The notes beneath the pieces were generated by a model. The model made no database searches. It saw only the letters and a list, made by a program, of their open reading frames with translations, and had not been told where the DNA came from. DNA of 64,000 nt from Schauerella fraxinea (GTDB lineage: Bacteria; Pseudomonadota; Gammaproteobacteria; Burkholderiales; Burkholderiaceae_B): assembly GCA_030849945.1 (NCBI GenBank), contig JAVDKK010000004.1, forward strand, positions 682,001 through 746,000, given 5' to 3'. Shown here one piece after another: positions 8,796 through 17,502 of this stretch. Made by a program: the position numbers and the translations under genes. Positions within the stretch are counted from its first letter, which is position 1. Every line of letters starts with the position of its first letter.

Positions 8796-9764
8796 ATGAA
8801 GAGAGCTGCTTGCATAGCGGCATGGCTGCTGACGTCCCTGTGCTGCGCGACTGCTGCCTCGGCGGACACGTTTCCCGCCCACCCCGTCAAACTGGTCGTT
8901 ACGACTGGGCCCGGCACCGGTAGTGACATCCTGGCGCGCTTGATAAGCACGCAGATGAGTGCGGCACTCGGCGAGACGGTGATCGTCGACAACCGCCCTG
9001 GTGCGGGCGGCATCACAGGGATGGACCAGACGGCACGTGCCAAACCCGACGGCTACACCGTGGTGCTGGGCGCCAACGGCACGCTTATCGTCAACCCCGC
9101 CCTGAATCCCAATGCGAACTATCGGACAGAACGGGACTTTGCACCCGTTGTCGGACTGGCCCAGGCGCCGTTCGTCATCGTCACGGCAAATCGCGGCGAC
9201 GGACCGAAATCGTTGAGTGAGCTGCTGACCTTGCTGCGCAGTACCTCCAAGGATTACGCCTCCTCTGGCGTCGGCACCATCACGCACATCGTGACGGAGA
9301 TGCTGCTGCAACGCGCCGACGTTCGCGCCACTCACATTCCATACCAAGGCGGTAAAGGTCTCAGTGATGTCGTCGCGGGGCACGTCTTGTTCATGGCGGA
9401 AACACTTCCCGCTGCGCTCCCGTTGATTCGCTCGGGCCAGCTTCGCGCTTTGGCCACGACGGGTCCCGAACGTTCTCCCAGCCTGCCCGAGATTCCCACG
9501 ATGGTGCAGTCGGGGTACCCCGACTTCGTCGCCCAAGCCTGGTGGGGCCTGATGGCACCAGCAGGCACGCCAGAGTATGAGCGCACCAAACTCGCGACAG
9601 CAGCCATGCAAGCCATGTCGAACGAGGCAGTCGCTCGGCAGGTTGCCGGACTGGAACTCACGTCGATGAATCTGGGCCCCACCGCATTTGGCGCCTTCAT
9701 CAGTAAAGAGACGCCCTTCTGGCTTGGCGCCATTCGCAACGCCAACATTTCGCTCGCTCAATAG
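8796..9764 (+). CDS. Bug-family tripartite tricarboxylate transporter substrate-binding protein
   Basis: A 322-residue periplasmic solute receptor of the Bug/TctC family, which binds carboxylates. Residues 1-25 form a signal peptide ending near ASADTFP. Family segments follow: PVKLVVTTGPGTGSDILAR, VIVDNRPGAGGITG and AKPDGYTVVLG. The ATG at 8796 has GGAG 6 bases upstream; a GTG at 8784 is the alternative. It is the first gene of a nine-gene run. No TctA or TctB membrane subunits are in the window, so it either uses ones encoded elsewhere or acts as a sensor. The neighbouring CoA-transferase and lyases suggest an organic acid ligand. Confidence 0.93.
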   Translation: MKRAACIAAWLLTSLCCATAASADTFPAHPVKLVVTTGPGTGSDILARLISTQMSAALGETVIVDNRPGAGGITGMDQTARAKPDGYTVVLGANGTLIVNPALNPNANYRTERDFAPVVGLAQAPFVIVTANRGDGPKSLSELLTLLRSTSKDYASSGVGTITHIVTEMLLQRADVRATHIPYQGGKGLSDVVAGHVLFMAETLPAALPLIRSGQLRALATTGPERSPSLPEIPTMVQSGYPDFVAQAWWGLMAPAGTPEYERTKLATAAMQAMSNEAVARQVAGLELTSMNLGPTAFGAFISKETPFWLGAIRNANISLAQ

Positions 9765-9773
9765 GTCACAGCC

Positions 9774-10661
9774 ATGACTTCGCTTCGTACGTTGCTGTTT
9801 GCACCGGCCAACCATCCCCGCCGTGTAGAAAAATCGTTCACGCTGCACGCCGACGCGGTCATTCTGGATCTTGAAGATGCATGTGCGATCAGCGAAAAAG
9901 TGGCAAGCCGTGTAAAGGTGGTCGAGGCCATGCTGCTCCCGCGATCCTGTCTCGGATATGTGCGCGTGAATCCGTTGAGTACCGAGTTTGCCTACGGCGA
10001 TTTGAGCACTGTCATACGGCCTGGCCTGGACGGCGTGATTTTGCCCAAGGTTGAGTCCCCTGGCGACCTGATCACGGCAGACTGGTTGATTGGCCAGCTC
10101 GAGCGTGAGCACAACTTACCCGCCGGTAGCGTGGATCTGATTCCGATCATCGAGACCGGCCTGGGCGTCGCGCAACTCGAAGCCATCCTCAAAGCGCCCT
10201 GCTGCCACGGCCGCCGCGTCAAGCGCGTGGCCTTCGGCGCCGGCGACTTCACCCTCGACATGGGCTTGACCTGGAACGCCGATGAGGCCGAGCTGATGAT
10301 GTATCGCGCCGCCATCGTCCTGGCTTCCCGGGCGTGCGGTCTTGAGCCGCCGATCGACACGGTGTGGGTCGATCTTCAGAACGCCGACGGTTTTAAAGCA
10401 TCCGCGGCACGTGCGCGCCACCTTGGCTTCCAAGGAAAGTTGTGCATTTACCCCGATCAGGTGGCCATCGTCAACGCTGAGTTCACACCTTCTGAAGCAG
10501 ACGTTCGACGCGCTCATCGCATCATCGACGCTTTCGCCGAAGCAGAAGCGCAAGGATCTTCTTCCATACAGCTCGACGGGCAGTTTATCGATTACCCCAT
10601 CGTCTACCGCGCTCAACGCGTGCTGGCCTTGGTTGCCAACTTGAATTCCGCTGCTTCCTAA
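9774..10661 (+). CDS. HpcH/HpaI aldolase / CitE-like acyl-CoA lyase
   Basis: A 295-residue CitE-like TIM-barrel enzyme. Motifs include ADAVILDLEDAC, RVNPL, VILPKVE, PIIETGLGV, FGAGDFTLDMG and KLCIYPDQ, which form the Mg/CoA-ester site of malyl-CoA, citramalyl-CoA and beta-methylmalyl-CoA lyases. No citrate lyase alpha or gamma subunits are nearby, so it should act as a stand-alone lyase on a free CoA ester. It lies 9 bases after the Bug gene and 26 bases before a CaiB transferase, which could make its substrate. Citramalyl-CoA (to acetyl-CoA plus pyruvate) is a plausible but unproven substrate. Confidence 0.88.
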   Translation: MTSLRTLLFAPANHPRRVEKSFTLHADAVILDLEDACAISEKVASRVKVVEAMLLPRSCLGYVRVNPLSTEFAYGDLSTVIRPGLDGVILPKVESPGDLITADWLIGQLEREHNLPAGSVDLIPIIETGLGVAQLEAILKAPCCHGRRVKRVAFGAGDFTLDMGLTWNADEAELMMYRAAIVLASRACGLEPPIDTVWVDLQNADGFKASAARARHLGFQGKLCIYPDQVAIVNAEFTPSEADVRRAHRIIDAFAEAEAQGSSSIQLDGQFIDYPIVYRAQRVLALVANLNSAAS

Positions 10662-10687
10662 GCGGCGATCGCAACGGAGATTGTTTG

Positions 10688-11911
10688 ATGCTGCACGCCA
10701 ATACCAGTTCGCACGGCATCCGTCCCCTCGACGGACTAAAAGTCATCGATGTATCGAGTTTCCTGGCAGGCCCCTTTTGCTCGACTCAACTCGCCGAATT
10801 CGGCGCCGACGTCGTCAAACTCGAATTGCCGATCGTAGGCGATGCGTTAAGACGCTTCGGGACGATCACACCGAGCGGGGATTCTCTCCCCTGGTTATCC
10901 GAGTGTCGCAATAAGCAGTCAGCGACGCTCGATCTGCGCAAGCCCGAGGGTGCGGAACTATTCAAGGAATTGATTCGTACCGCTGATGTGCTTGTCGAAA
11001 ATTTTCAGCCCGGTACGCTGGAAAAGTGGAACGTTGGGTGGGACGTCTTACAGGAGATCAATCCGCGATTGATCATGGTCAGGATTTCGGGATACGGCCA
11101 GACGGGCCCGTACAGCGGACGCCCCGGCTTTGGACGGATCGGGAATGCATTCGGCGGATTGTCTTATCTTGCGGGATATCCGGATCGCCCACCAGTCACG
11201 CCCGGGTCCGCAACCATCCCCGATTACCTTGCCGGACTTTATGGCGCCACCGGGGTACTTCTTGCCCTCCAGGCCCTTGCCAAGACGGGCCGCGGCCAAG
11301 TCATCGACATTGGCCTCTATGAGCCGATCTTCCGCATCCTGGACGAGCTGGCCCCGAAGTTCCATATGACCGGATTCGTGCGCGAACGCATGGGACCGGG
11401 CACTGTGAACGTCGTCCCGCACAGCCATTATCCGACGTCAGACGAGCGATGGATAGCAATCGCCTGCACCAGCGACAAAATCTTCGAACGCCTCGCCGTG
11501 GCCATGGGCGTCCCGGAGTTCGGCGGCGCCGGGAAATGGGGCACGATCAAGCAACGTGAGGCAGAACGTGCCGAGGTGGACGCGTATGTTGGGCAGTGGA
11601 GCGGCAGCCTGACTCGCGACGAGGTACTGCAGATATGTGAGTCGTACCAGGTACCGTGCGGGGCCGTCTACGGCATCGACGAGATTTTTCAAGATCCGCA
11701 ATACGCAGCACGAGAGAACATCGTGTACTTCGATGACGAACGCGTCGGCGAATACGCCGTTCCAAACGTCGTGCCGCGCATGACCGACACCCCTGGCCGC
11801 ATCGATCATCTTGGGCCATCGTTAGGCCAGCACAACGACGATATATTCAAAACGCGTCTTGGGCTGAGCGACGAACGTATCGCCGAACTCAAGACGGCCG
11901 GCGTCATCTGA
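10688..11911 (+). CDS. CaiB/BaiF family CoA-transferase (second copy)
   Basis: A 407-residue class III CoA-transferase, clearly diverged from the one at 5629. It keeps VIDVSSFLAGPF, FGADVVKLE, RISGYGQTGPY and TIPDYLAG, where Asp179 is at the position of the catalytic aspartate. The ATG at 10688 is preferred over the TTG three bases earlier. Lying between a CitE-like lyase and a full ABC importer, it most likely activates the imported acid with CoA from succinyl-CoA or a similar donor. The two transferases of this region may serve two substrates or two steps of one pathway. Confidence 0.9.
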   Translation: MLHANTSSHGIRPLDGLKVIDVSSFLAGPFCSTQLAEFGADVVKLELPIVGDALRRFGTITPSGDSLPWLSECRNKQSATLDLRKPEGAELFKELIRTADVLVENFQPGTLEKWNVGWDVLQEINPRLIMVRISGYGQTGPYSGRPGFGRIGNAFGGLSYLAGYPDRPPVTPGSATIPDYLAGLYGATGVLLALQALAKTGRGQVIDIGLYEPIFRILDELAPKFHMTGFVRERMGPGTVNVVPHSHYPTSDERWIAIACTSDKIFERLAVAMGVPEFGGAGKWGTIKQREAERAEVDAYVGQWSGSLTRDEVLQICESYQVPCGAVYGIDEIFQDPQYAARENIVYFDDERVGEYAVPNVVPRMTDTPGRIDHLGPSLGQHNDDIFKTRLGLSDERIAELKTAGVI

Positions 11912-11926
11912 TCCAGGGAGCGCGTC

Positions 11927-12790
11927 GTGCCAATATCCGAACTGCTCATTGCAGGCATTCTCCTCGGCGGCCTGTACGCGTTGATGGCGTGCGGCCTCAA
12001 CCTCGTCTTTGGCGTGATGCGCGTGATCAACTTCGCCCATGGCGACCTGTTGGCGGTGGGTGCGCTCACAACCGTGTCGATCGTGGGCGGCCTCCACCTG
12101 CCGTATTTTGTCGCGTTGATCGTCGTTCCGATGTTGACCGCAGCCATCGGATTGCTCATGCAGTTCCTGGTCATTCGTCGCATCATCGATGGGCCAATGA
12201 TCATGTCGCTGCTCGCGACGTTCGCCATGTCCACCATCCTCGTCAATCTTTCGATCCTGATATGGGGTGGGGGATTTCGGGGGTTGCCCACCGTATTGGC
12301 TGGATCGATCAACGTACTTGGATTCGACTTGCCTTATTCCCGCGTGGTCGCGTTCGTCGTGGCCATGGGGGTCACCGGTGGCGTGTGGCTGTTTCTTCAG
12401 CGCACACGATTTGGAAAAGCGATTCGCTCGGTCTCACAGGCCCCGGAGCTGGCGGTGATATCGGGCATCTCCATCAACTTGGTGAGAAACGTGACCTTTG
12501 CGCTGGGCGCGGCAATGGCAGGATTGGCAGGCGTTCTGCTGGCGCCTACGTTTGCGTCCGACCCCCAACTCGGCGCCCGATTCGGGATCAAGGCCTTCGC
12601 CGTCATCATCGTGGGTGGAATGGGAAGCTATCCCGGCGCCCTGGTGGCCGCCCTGGCGCTCGGCGTGATGGAAGTTTTCATGGGCTTCTGGTTCGGCCAG
12701 GTCATCGGCGCCGCCACACTATTTCTGGCGATGCTGATCATTCTCGTCATTCGCCCGCGGGGCATATTCGGCTTGGGAGCACGCGCATGA
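11927..12790 (+). CDS. Branched-chain amino acid/amide ABC transporter permease, LivH type
   Basis: A 287-residue, highly hydrophobic permease of the HAAT family, starting at GTG 11927. The N-terminal region ALMACGLNLVFGVMRVINFAHGDL is diagnostic of LivH. Further on, GMGSYPGALVAALALGV is the conserved cytoplasmic loop region that contacts the ATPases. It starts 16 bases after the CoA-transferase and overlaps the LivM-type gene by 4 bases, so these genes are one transcription unit. In this setting the cargo is more likely a carboxylic acid or its amide than an amino acid. Confidence 0.93.
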   Translation: MPISELLIAGILLGGLYALMACGLNLVFGVMRVINFAHGDLLAVGALTTVSIVGGLHLPYFVALIVVPMLTAAIGLLMQFLVIRRIIDGPMIMSLLATFAMSTILVNLSILIWGGGFRGLPTVLAGSINVLGFDLPYSRVVAFVVAMGVTGGVWLFLQRTRFGKAIRSVSQAPELAVISGISINLVRNVTFALGAAMAGLAGVLLAPTFASDPQLGARFGIKAFAVIIVGGMGSYPGALVAALALGVMEVFMGFWFGQVIGAATLFLAMLIILVIRPRGIFGLGARA

Positions 12791-13749
12791 AACAGGTGTT
12801 CCTACTCTTGCTGCTTGTGAGCGCAGCTGCCCTGGCGCCGTTCTTCGGTGGCTCTTATCTGATCTCGTTTCTGGTGCAGACGCTCATCTTCACAGCACTC
12901 GCCTACTCCTGGAACCTGATTGGCGGGTATGCAGGATATACGCACTTCGGTCAGGTCGCCTTCTTCGGCGTCGGCGCCTATGCCGGGGCGCTGCTCATCG
13001 CCTCAGGCACGCACTGGCTTCTGGCAAGCTTGGCAGCCGGCGTGTGCGGAGCGGCGCTCGCATTAATACTTGGCGGCGCGATGCTCCGGATCAAGGGCCC
13101 ATTCTTCGCAATCGGCATGTTCGGCATCGCGCGGGTGTGCGAATCCCTCGCCTTGGGTTTGGATGGCATCACCCAGGGCGGTACTGGCCTTTATCTCAAG
13201 GCCGTCGATCTCAATACGCTCTATTACGTCGTCGCAATCATTGCCGTGCTGATGGTGACCCTCACGTGGTGGCTGGATCGGTCACGACTCGGGATTCAAC
13301 TGCTCGCCATACGAGAAGATGAAACGGCGGCAGCTGCGTTGGGGATTCGCACCACGCGGCTGAAGATTGGAACATTCGTGGTCTCGGCTGTCGCACCGGC
13401 GATGGTCGGGTCGCTTTATGTCTGCTACCTAGGCTTCATCGATCCTCCCACCGCCTTCGCGCCAATGACCGAACTCACGGTCATCGCGATGGTGCTTCTC
13501 GGAGGCATGGGAACCGTACTTGGACCCTTGATCGGCGTCGCGTTGATGTCGGGCGTCAACGAACTCCTATGGGCACAGTTTCCCGAAATCTATCTTGCAC
13601 TCGTCGGCGTGATCATTCTGATCGCAGTGCTTTTCATGCCGCGCGGCCTGGTGAGTTTTGCGCAAAAGCGATCATGGTGGTGGATGCCTGTCGCGCGCGG
13701 CAATCTCAGGCGGATCGCCGATCGCCACATGAAGGCAAGCAAGCCATGA
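12787..13749 (+). CDS. Branched-chain amino acid/amide ABC transporter permease, LivM type
   Basis: A 320-residue inner-membrane permease pairing with the LivH-type protein. LivM features are AYSWNLIGGYAGYTHFGQVAFFGVGAY near the N-terminus, written here only to show family identity by its core GQVAFFGVGAY, the loop REDETAAAALGI, and VLLGGMGTVLGPLIG. The ATG overlaps the preceding stop (ATGA), which points to translational coupling. Its own last codons overlap the LivG-type start by 4 bases. Confidence 0.93.
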   Translation: MKQVFLLLLLVSAAALAPFFGGSYLISFLVQTLIFTALAYSWNLIGGYAGYTHFGQVAFFGVGAYAGALLIASGTHWLLASLAAGVCGAALALILGGAMLRIKGPFFAIGMFGIARVCESLALGLDGITQGGTGLYLKAVDLNTLYYVVAIIAVLMVTLTWWLDRSRLGIQLLAIREDETAAAALGIRTTRLKIGTFVVSAVAPAMVGSLYVCYLGFIDPPTAFAPMTELTVIAMVLLGGMGTVLGPLIGVALMSGVNELLWAQFPEIYLALVGVIILIAVLFMPRGLVSFAQKRSWWWMPVARGNLRRIADRHMKASKP

Positions 13750-14453
13750 GTTCAAACACCCTCCTCCGTATCGACGGGATCAGCAAAAGTTTTGGCGGCC
13801 GGATTGCGCTGTCGGGAGCAAGCCTGGATATCGCCAAGGGTGCCATTACGGGCGTGATCGGACCCAATGGTTCCGGGAAATCGACCCTGTTCAACATCGT
13901 CGCGGGAACGCTGCGCCCCGACAAAGGTAGCGTTATGTTCGACGGCGCAGACCTTACCCGTTGCAGCCCAGCGGACATCTGTCGGCGTGGCATTGGGCGC
14001 ACGTTCCAGATCTCGCGACTCTTTTCCGAGATGACGGTCTTGGAGAATCTCGTTTCAATCGCTCACGGCAGAAGCGATACCGCAGCCGTCGAGCGCGCGA
14101 TGGAACTGCTGGAGTTTCTCGAGATCACCGCGCTGCGAGACAAATGGGGCTCGGAGCTTTCATACGGGCAACGCAAGCTGGTCGAAATTGCACGCGCACT
14201 GATGCTCGAGCCAACGGTCATGCTTCTCGATGAACCGTTTGCAGGGATCAATCCCCGATTGCAAAACCGCATCGTCGATCATTTGCAAAGCATGCGCCAG
14301 CAGGGCATGACCCTCTTTTTCATCGACCACGAAATGCGCATCGTGCTGGAAATCTGCGATGAGCTTTATGTTTTGGCAGAGGGGCAAGTGATTGCGCGCG
14401 GCGACGCCGATGTCATCCGCCATTCCGAGTCAGTGAAAGCAGCCTATTTTTGA
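13746..14453 (+). CDS. Branched-chain amino acid/amide ABC transporter ATPase, LivG type
   Basis: A 235-residue ATPase with Walker A GPNGSGKST (about 38-46), the LivG Q-loop region GIGRTFQISRLF, signature LSYGQRK and Walker B VMLLDEPFAGI, ending in VKAAYF. The ATG at 13746 overlaps the LivM stop by 4 bases. An upstream in-frame extension to 13569 lies entirely inside livM and is not a real start. It energises the importer of this operon. Confidence 0.93.
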   Translation: MSSNTLLRIDGISKSFGGRIALSGASLDIAKGAITGVIGPNGSGKSTLFNIVAGTLRPDKGSVMFDGADLTRCSPADICRRGIGRTFQISRLFSEMTVLENLVSIAHGRSDTAAVERAMELLEFLEITALRDKWGSELSYGQRKLVEIARALMLEPTVMLLDEPFAGINPRLQNRIVDHLQSMRQQGMTLFFIDHEMRIVLEICDELYVLAEGQVIARGDADVIRHSESVKAAYF

Positions 14454-14527
14454 CCATCGATTGGCATCTGTTTCCCGGTCGCGTCCAAGCGTCGCGGGCC
14501 TGATAAAAAAACGTGAGGAGCAAGATC

Positions 14528-15706
14528 ATGAAGAGAATGCTGGGAATTTGGGCTGCTGCCGCTACCGTTCTTCTCTGCGCCGGCGCCTCGGCACAGAGTA
14601 GTGAAGGCGCAGTTCGTATCGGCGTTGCATTGTCGCAATCGGGCAACCTGGCCGACAGTGCCAAGCACTACTGGGAAGGCGTCGAACTCTGGACTGAGCA
14701 GGTCAACAGCCGAGGCGGCTTATTGGGCCGCAAGGTGGAAATCGTCGTATATGACGATCGAAGCGATCCCGCCACGGCCGCTCGTCTCTACGAACGGCTG
14801 ATCACAAGCGACAAAGTCGACCTGCTGATTTCGCCCTGGGGATCCGCATCAACGGCAACCGCGTCAGGCGTGGCCGATAAACATAAACGGATTTTCATCA
14901 ATTCGGGCGGCGCATCGGAGGCTATTCACGCACGCGGCTACAAGTACGTTTTCCAAACTGCCGCCCCGATTCGCGCATACGTGACCAATCTGGATCCGTT
15001 TTCTCAGAAATACGATCTCAAGACGGTCGCGATCTTCTCGCGTGACTATCCTGCAGCACGCGACCTCGCAGCCGTCGTGAAAAGTATCGCCGAGCAAAAG
15101 GGACTCAAGATCATTGCCAATGAATACTTCCCGGCAGGCACATCCGATTTCTCATCGATGATTGCACAGGCGCGGCAGTTGAAGCCCGACATGTGGTTGT
15201 CGATTGGCTATCCCAATGAAGCCATCGAGATGGTGCGACAGTTGCACGCGTCGAACTACAGTCCCAAAGCCTTCATCCATAACGGCGTGTCGATCAATGA
15301 TTTCTTGACTGCGACGGGACCGGATGGCGAGTATGCGTTCGGAATCTCGCTCTATGAACCTACGCTCAAAACCGAGGGCAACGAAGCTTTCGTGAAGAGC
15401 TACGAAGCGAAATACAAGGCGCTGCCCGGTTATTACTCGGCGTTTTCCTATGCCGGCATGGAGGTGCTTGAGAAAGTCGTCAACCAAGCAGAAACACTCG
15501 ATCAAGACAAGCTGCGCGATGTGCTCACCACTTTCGAGACCGAGACGGTAATGGGCCATCACAAAGTCGACCCGACAACCGGCCGCCAGATCGGCGTCGA
15601 CGGACTGCTGGTCCAGGTGCTGAAGGGAAAGCGTGAGATCGTGATGCCCGAGAAGCTCAAAACGGCGGATGCCGTCGTGCCCGCGCCCGAATGGTCCAAG
15701 CGTTAA
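14528..15706 (+). CDS. ABC transporter periplasmic substrate-binding protein (HAAT family)
   Basis: A 392-residue periplasmic binding protein (type 1 fold, Peripla_BP_6). It has a signal peptide of about 24 residues ending in CAGASAQS. The mature part begins VRIGVALSQSGNLADS, the usual LivK/amide-receptor pattern, and continues with NSRGGLLGRKVEIVVYDD. It is placed between the LivG- and LivF-type genes after a 74-base gap holding a GTGAGGAG ribosome site. Together with genes 11927-16541 it makes a complete five-component importer. The ligand is unknown; an organic acid fits the neighbouring enzymes. Confidence 0.92.
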   Translation: MKRMLGIWAAAATVLLCAGASAQSSEGAVRIGVALSQSGNLADSAKHYWEGVELWTEQVNSRGGLLGRKVEIVVYDDRSDPATAARLYERLITSDKVDLLISPWGSASTATASGVADKHKRIFINSGGASEAIHARGYKYVFQTAAPIRAYVTNLDPFSQKYDLKTVAIFSRDYPAARDLAAVVKSIAEQKGLKIIANEYFPAGTSDFSSMIAQARQLKPDMWLSIGYPNEAIEMVRQLHASNYSPKAFIHNGVSINDFLTATGPDGEYAFGISLYEPTLKTEGNEAFVKSYEAKYKALPGYYSAFSYAGMEVLEKVVNQAETLDQDKLRDVLTTFETETVMGHHKVDPTTGRQIGVDGLLVQVLKGKREIVMPEKLKTADAVVPAPEWSKR

Positions 15707-15758
15707 ACGTCGCGCGATCGCACTTTCTGCGATGTCGCGCAGGACATGAGGAGCTGTT

Positions 15759-16541
15759 ATGCACACGACCGGTAGCGCATATCTTGAATTGAAAGACGTG
15801 ACGACGGGCTATGGCGACGTGGCTGTCGTCCGCCGTGCCACCCTGCGCTTTGAACGGGGTGGAATTACCGCCATCATCGGATCAAACGGCGCGGGCAAGT
15901 CGACCGTCATCAAGGCAGCGGCCGGGCTTCTCAAAGTATGGAGCGGCACGGTTGCCATCGAAGGTGTGGAGGTGACGTCGGAAGCGCCTCACAAACGACT
16001 CTCACGCGGGCTCGCTTATGTTCCGCAAGGGCGCATTGTGCTGCCGGAGATGACGGTGCGCGAAAATCTCGATATCGGCGCTTATATTCTGGGTGGCAAG
16101 CGATCCCGTATTGCCGAAGCCATGGATCGCGTAGTGGCCACCTTTCCCGTATTGGGCGACCGCATGCAGCAGATGGCTGGCACGATGAGTGGCGGCGAGC
16201 AGCAAATGCTTGCCATCGGACGGGCGTTGATGACCTCGCCCACCGCCATCATCCTGGACGAGCCGTCACTTGGGCTGTCGCCCAAATTCGTCGATATCGT
16301 GTTCGAGAAGCTCATCCTGCTTGCGGAGCAAGGATTGACGGTGATCATGGTCGAACAAAAGGCCTCCCGTGCGCTGACGATTGCGCAGTTCGGTTACGTC
16401 ATGCATACCGGACAAGTCGCCTACACAGGTCAGGCGCAAACCCTGCTTGCCAACGAAAACGTTCAACGTCTCTTTCTTGGGGAAGTGCCGGAGGAACTGC
16501 GGCATACACTTTTGGATCAGGAGCCTGAAAATGCCGTCTGA
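15759..16541 (+). CDS. Branched-chain amino acid/amide ABC transporter ATPase, LivF type
   Basis: A 260-residue ATPase with Walker A GSNGAGKST, the LivF-type segment AYVPQGRIVLPEMTVRENL, signature MSGGEQQ and Walker B IILDEPSLGLSP. It completes the importer begun at 11927. The start is ATG 15759, with GAGGAG upstream. Its stop overlaps the following CitE-like gene by 11 bases, tying transporter and enzyme together in one transcript. Confidence 0.93.
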   Translation: MHTTGSAYLELKDVTTGYGDVAVVRRATLRFERGGITAIIGSNGAGKSTVIKAAAGLLKVWSGTVAIEGVEVTSEAPHKRLSRGLAYVPQGRIVLPEMTVRENLDIGAYILGGKRSRIAEAMDRVVATFPVLGDRMQQMAGTMSGGEQQMLAIGRALMTSPTAIILDEPSLGLSPKFVDIVFEKLILLAEQGLTVIMVEQKASRALTIAQFGYVMHTGQVAYTGQAQTLLANENVQRLFLGEVPEELRHTLLDQEPENAV

Positions 16542-17502
16542 ATTCCGTCTGCGGCGCTCATTGCTGATGACGCCAGCGAACCGATCCGAACGGCTTTCCA
16601 GGGCGCTACAGTGCGCAGCGGATGTATTTGTATTCGACCTTGAAGATGGTGTTCCGCCTGAGCAAAAAGCGCAGGCCCGGCTGAACGCGGCGGATGCACT
16701 TAAAACGCTCGACTTCAACGGTCGCGAGAGGTGTGTGCGTATAAATGGACTGGACACACCCGATGCCGCACTCGACCTAGCTGCCCTCCCGCTGGATCGG
16801 ATCGATTCGATCATGGTGCCGAAAGCCGAAGATCCAGGCGTCGTTCGCGCCTTGGTTGCACACTTGGATCGACTGTGCGAAGCCGCCGACGCTTCCTCAT
16901 CATCCTCGGTCGATCACACCAATCCAGGGAGCCCACTGCGCACCCGGCCCATCGAACTGATCGTGATGTTGGAGACGCCGAGGGGCATCTTCAACGCCCT
17001 TGCGGTCGCCGATGCAACGCCCCGTACCACCGCATTGTTTTTCGGCTCAGGCGACTACACCTCTGCCACCGGCAGCGTTATTACGGCCGACACGCTGCAG
17101 TTCCCGCGCGCGGTCGTCACCGCGGCGGCGGCGGCCGCGCACATACAGGCGATCGATGCCGCGTATTTCATTGCAGTCAAGGATGCGGAAGCGACCAGGG
17201 CCGATGCCGTGATTGCACGCAGCTTTGGCTTCTCCGGCAAGGTGGTTTTTCATCCCGCACAGGTTGACGTGGCAAACGAGATTTTCTCGCCAACAGCGGA
17301 TGAAATCGCGCGTGCAACGATGATCGTAGAGGGCTACGAACGGGCCCGTTCCGAAGGACATGGAACAAGCGTCACCAACAACATATTCATTGCTGTCGAT
17401 TTGGTTCCGCCTGCAATACGGCTGCTCTCGCTGGCCCGTCAAATAAGCCGCAATGATCGGAAAGTAACGCCACCCGTCACGCACGCATTACGCCCTTCCT
17501 GA
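16531..17502 (+). CDS. HpcH/HpaI aldolase / CitE-like acyl-CoA lyase (second copy)
   Basis: A 323-residue CitE-like lyase, distinct from the one at 9774. Motifs are VFVFDLEDGV, VRINGLD, IMVPKAEDP, VMLETPRGI, FGSGDYTSATG and KVVFHPAQVD. The start ATG 16531 lies inside the end of livF (11-base overlap). Having two CitE paralogs and two CaiB paralogs in one regulon suggests two parallel or successive CoA-dependent steps. The 3' end overlaps the convergent OYE-family gene by 15 bases. The malyl/citramalyl-CoA lyase type is the best guess; the substrate is not determined. Confidence 0.88.
   Translation: MPSEFRLRRSLLMTPANRSERLSRALQCAADVFVFDLEDGVPPEQKAQARLNAADALKTLDFNGRERCVRINGLDTPDAALDLAALPLDRIDSIMVPKAEDPGVVRALVAHLDRLCEAADASSSSSVDHTNPGSPLRTRPIELIVMLETPRGIFNALAVADATPRTTALFFGSGDYTSATGSVITADTLQFPRAVVTAAAAAAHIQAIDAAYFIAVKDAEATRADAVIARSFGFSGKVVFHPAQVDVANEIFSPTADEIARATMIVEGYERARSEGHGTSVTNNIFIAVDLVPPAIRLLSLARQISRNDRKVTPPVTHALRPS

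Noticed and set aside
11989..13749. 586-codon plus-strand frame over the LivH region
   Set aside because: Its first half is an off-frame shadow of livH; only the part from 12787 is real, as livM.
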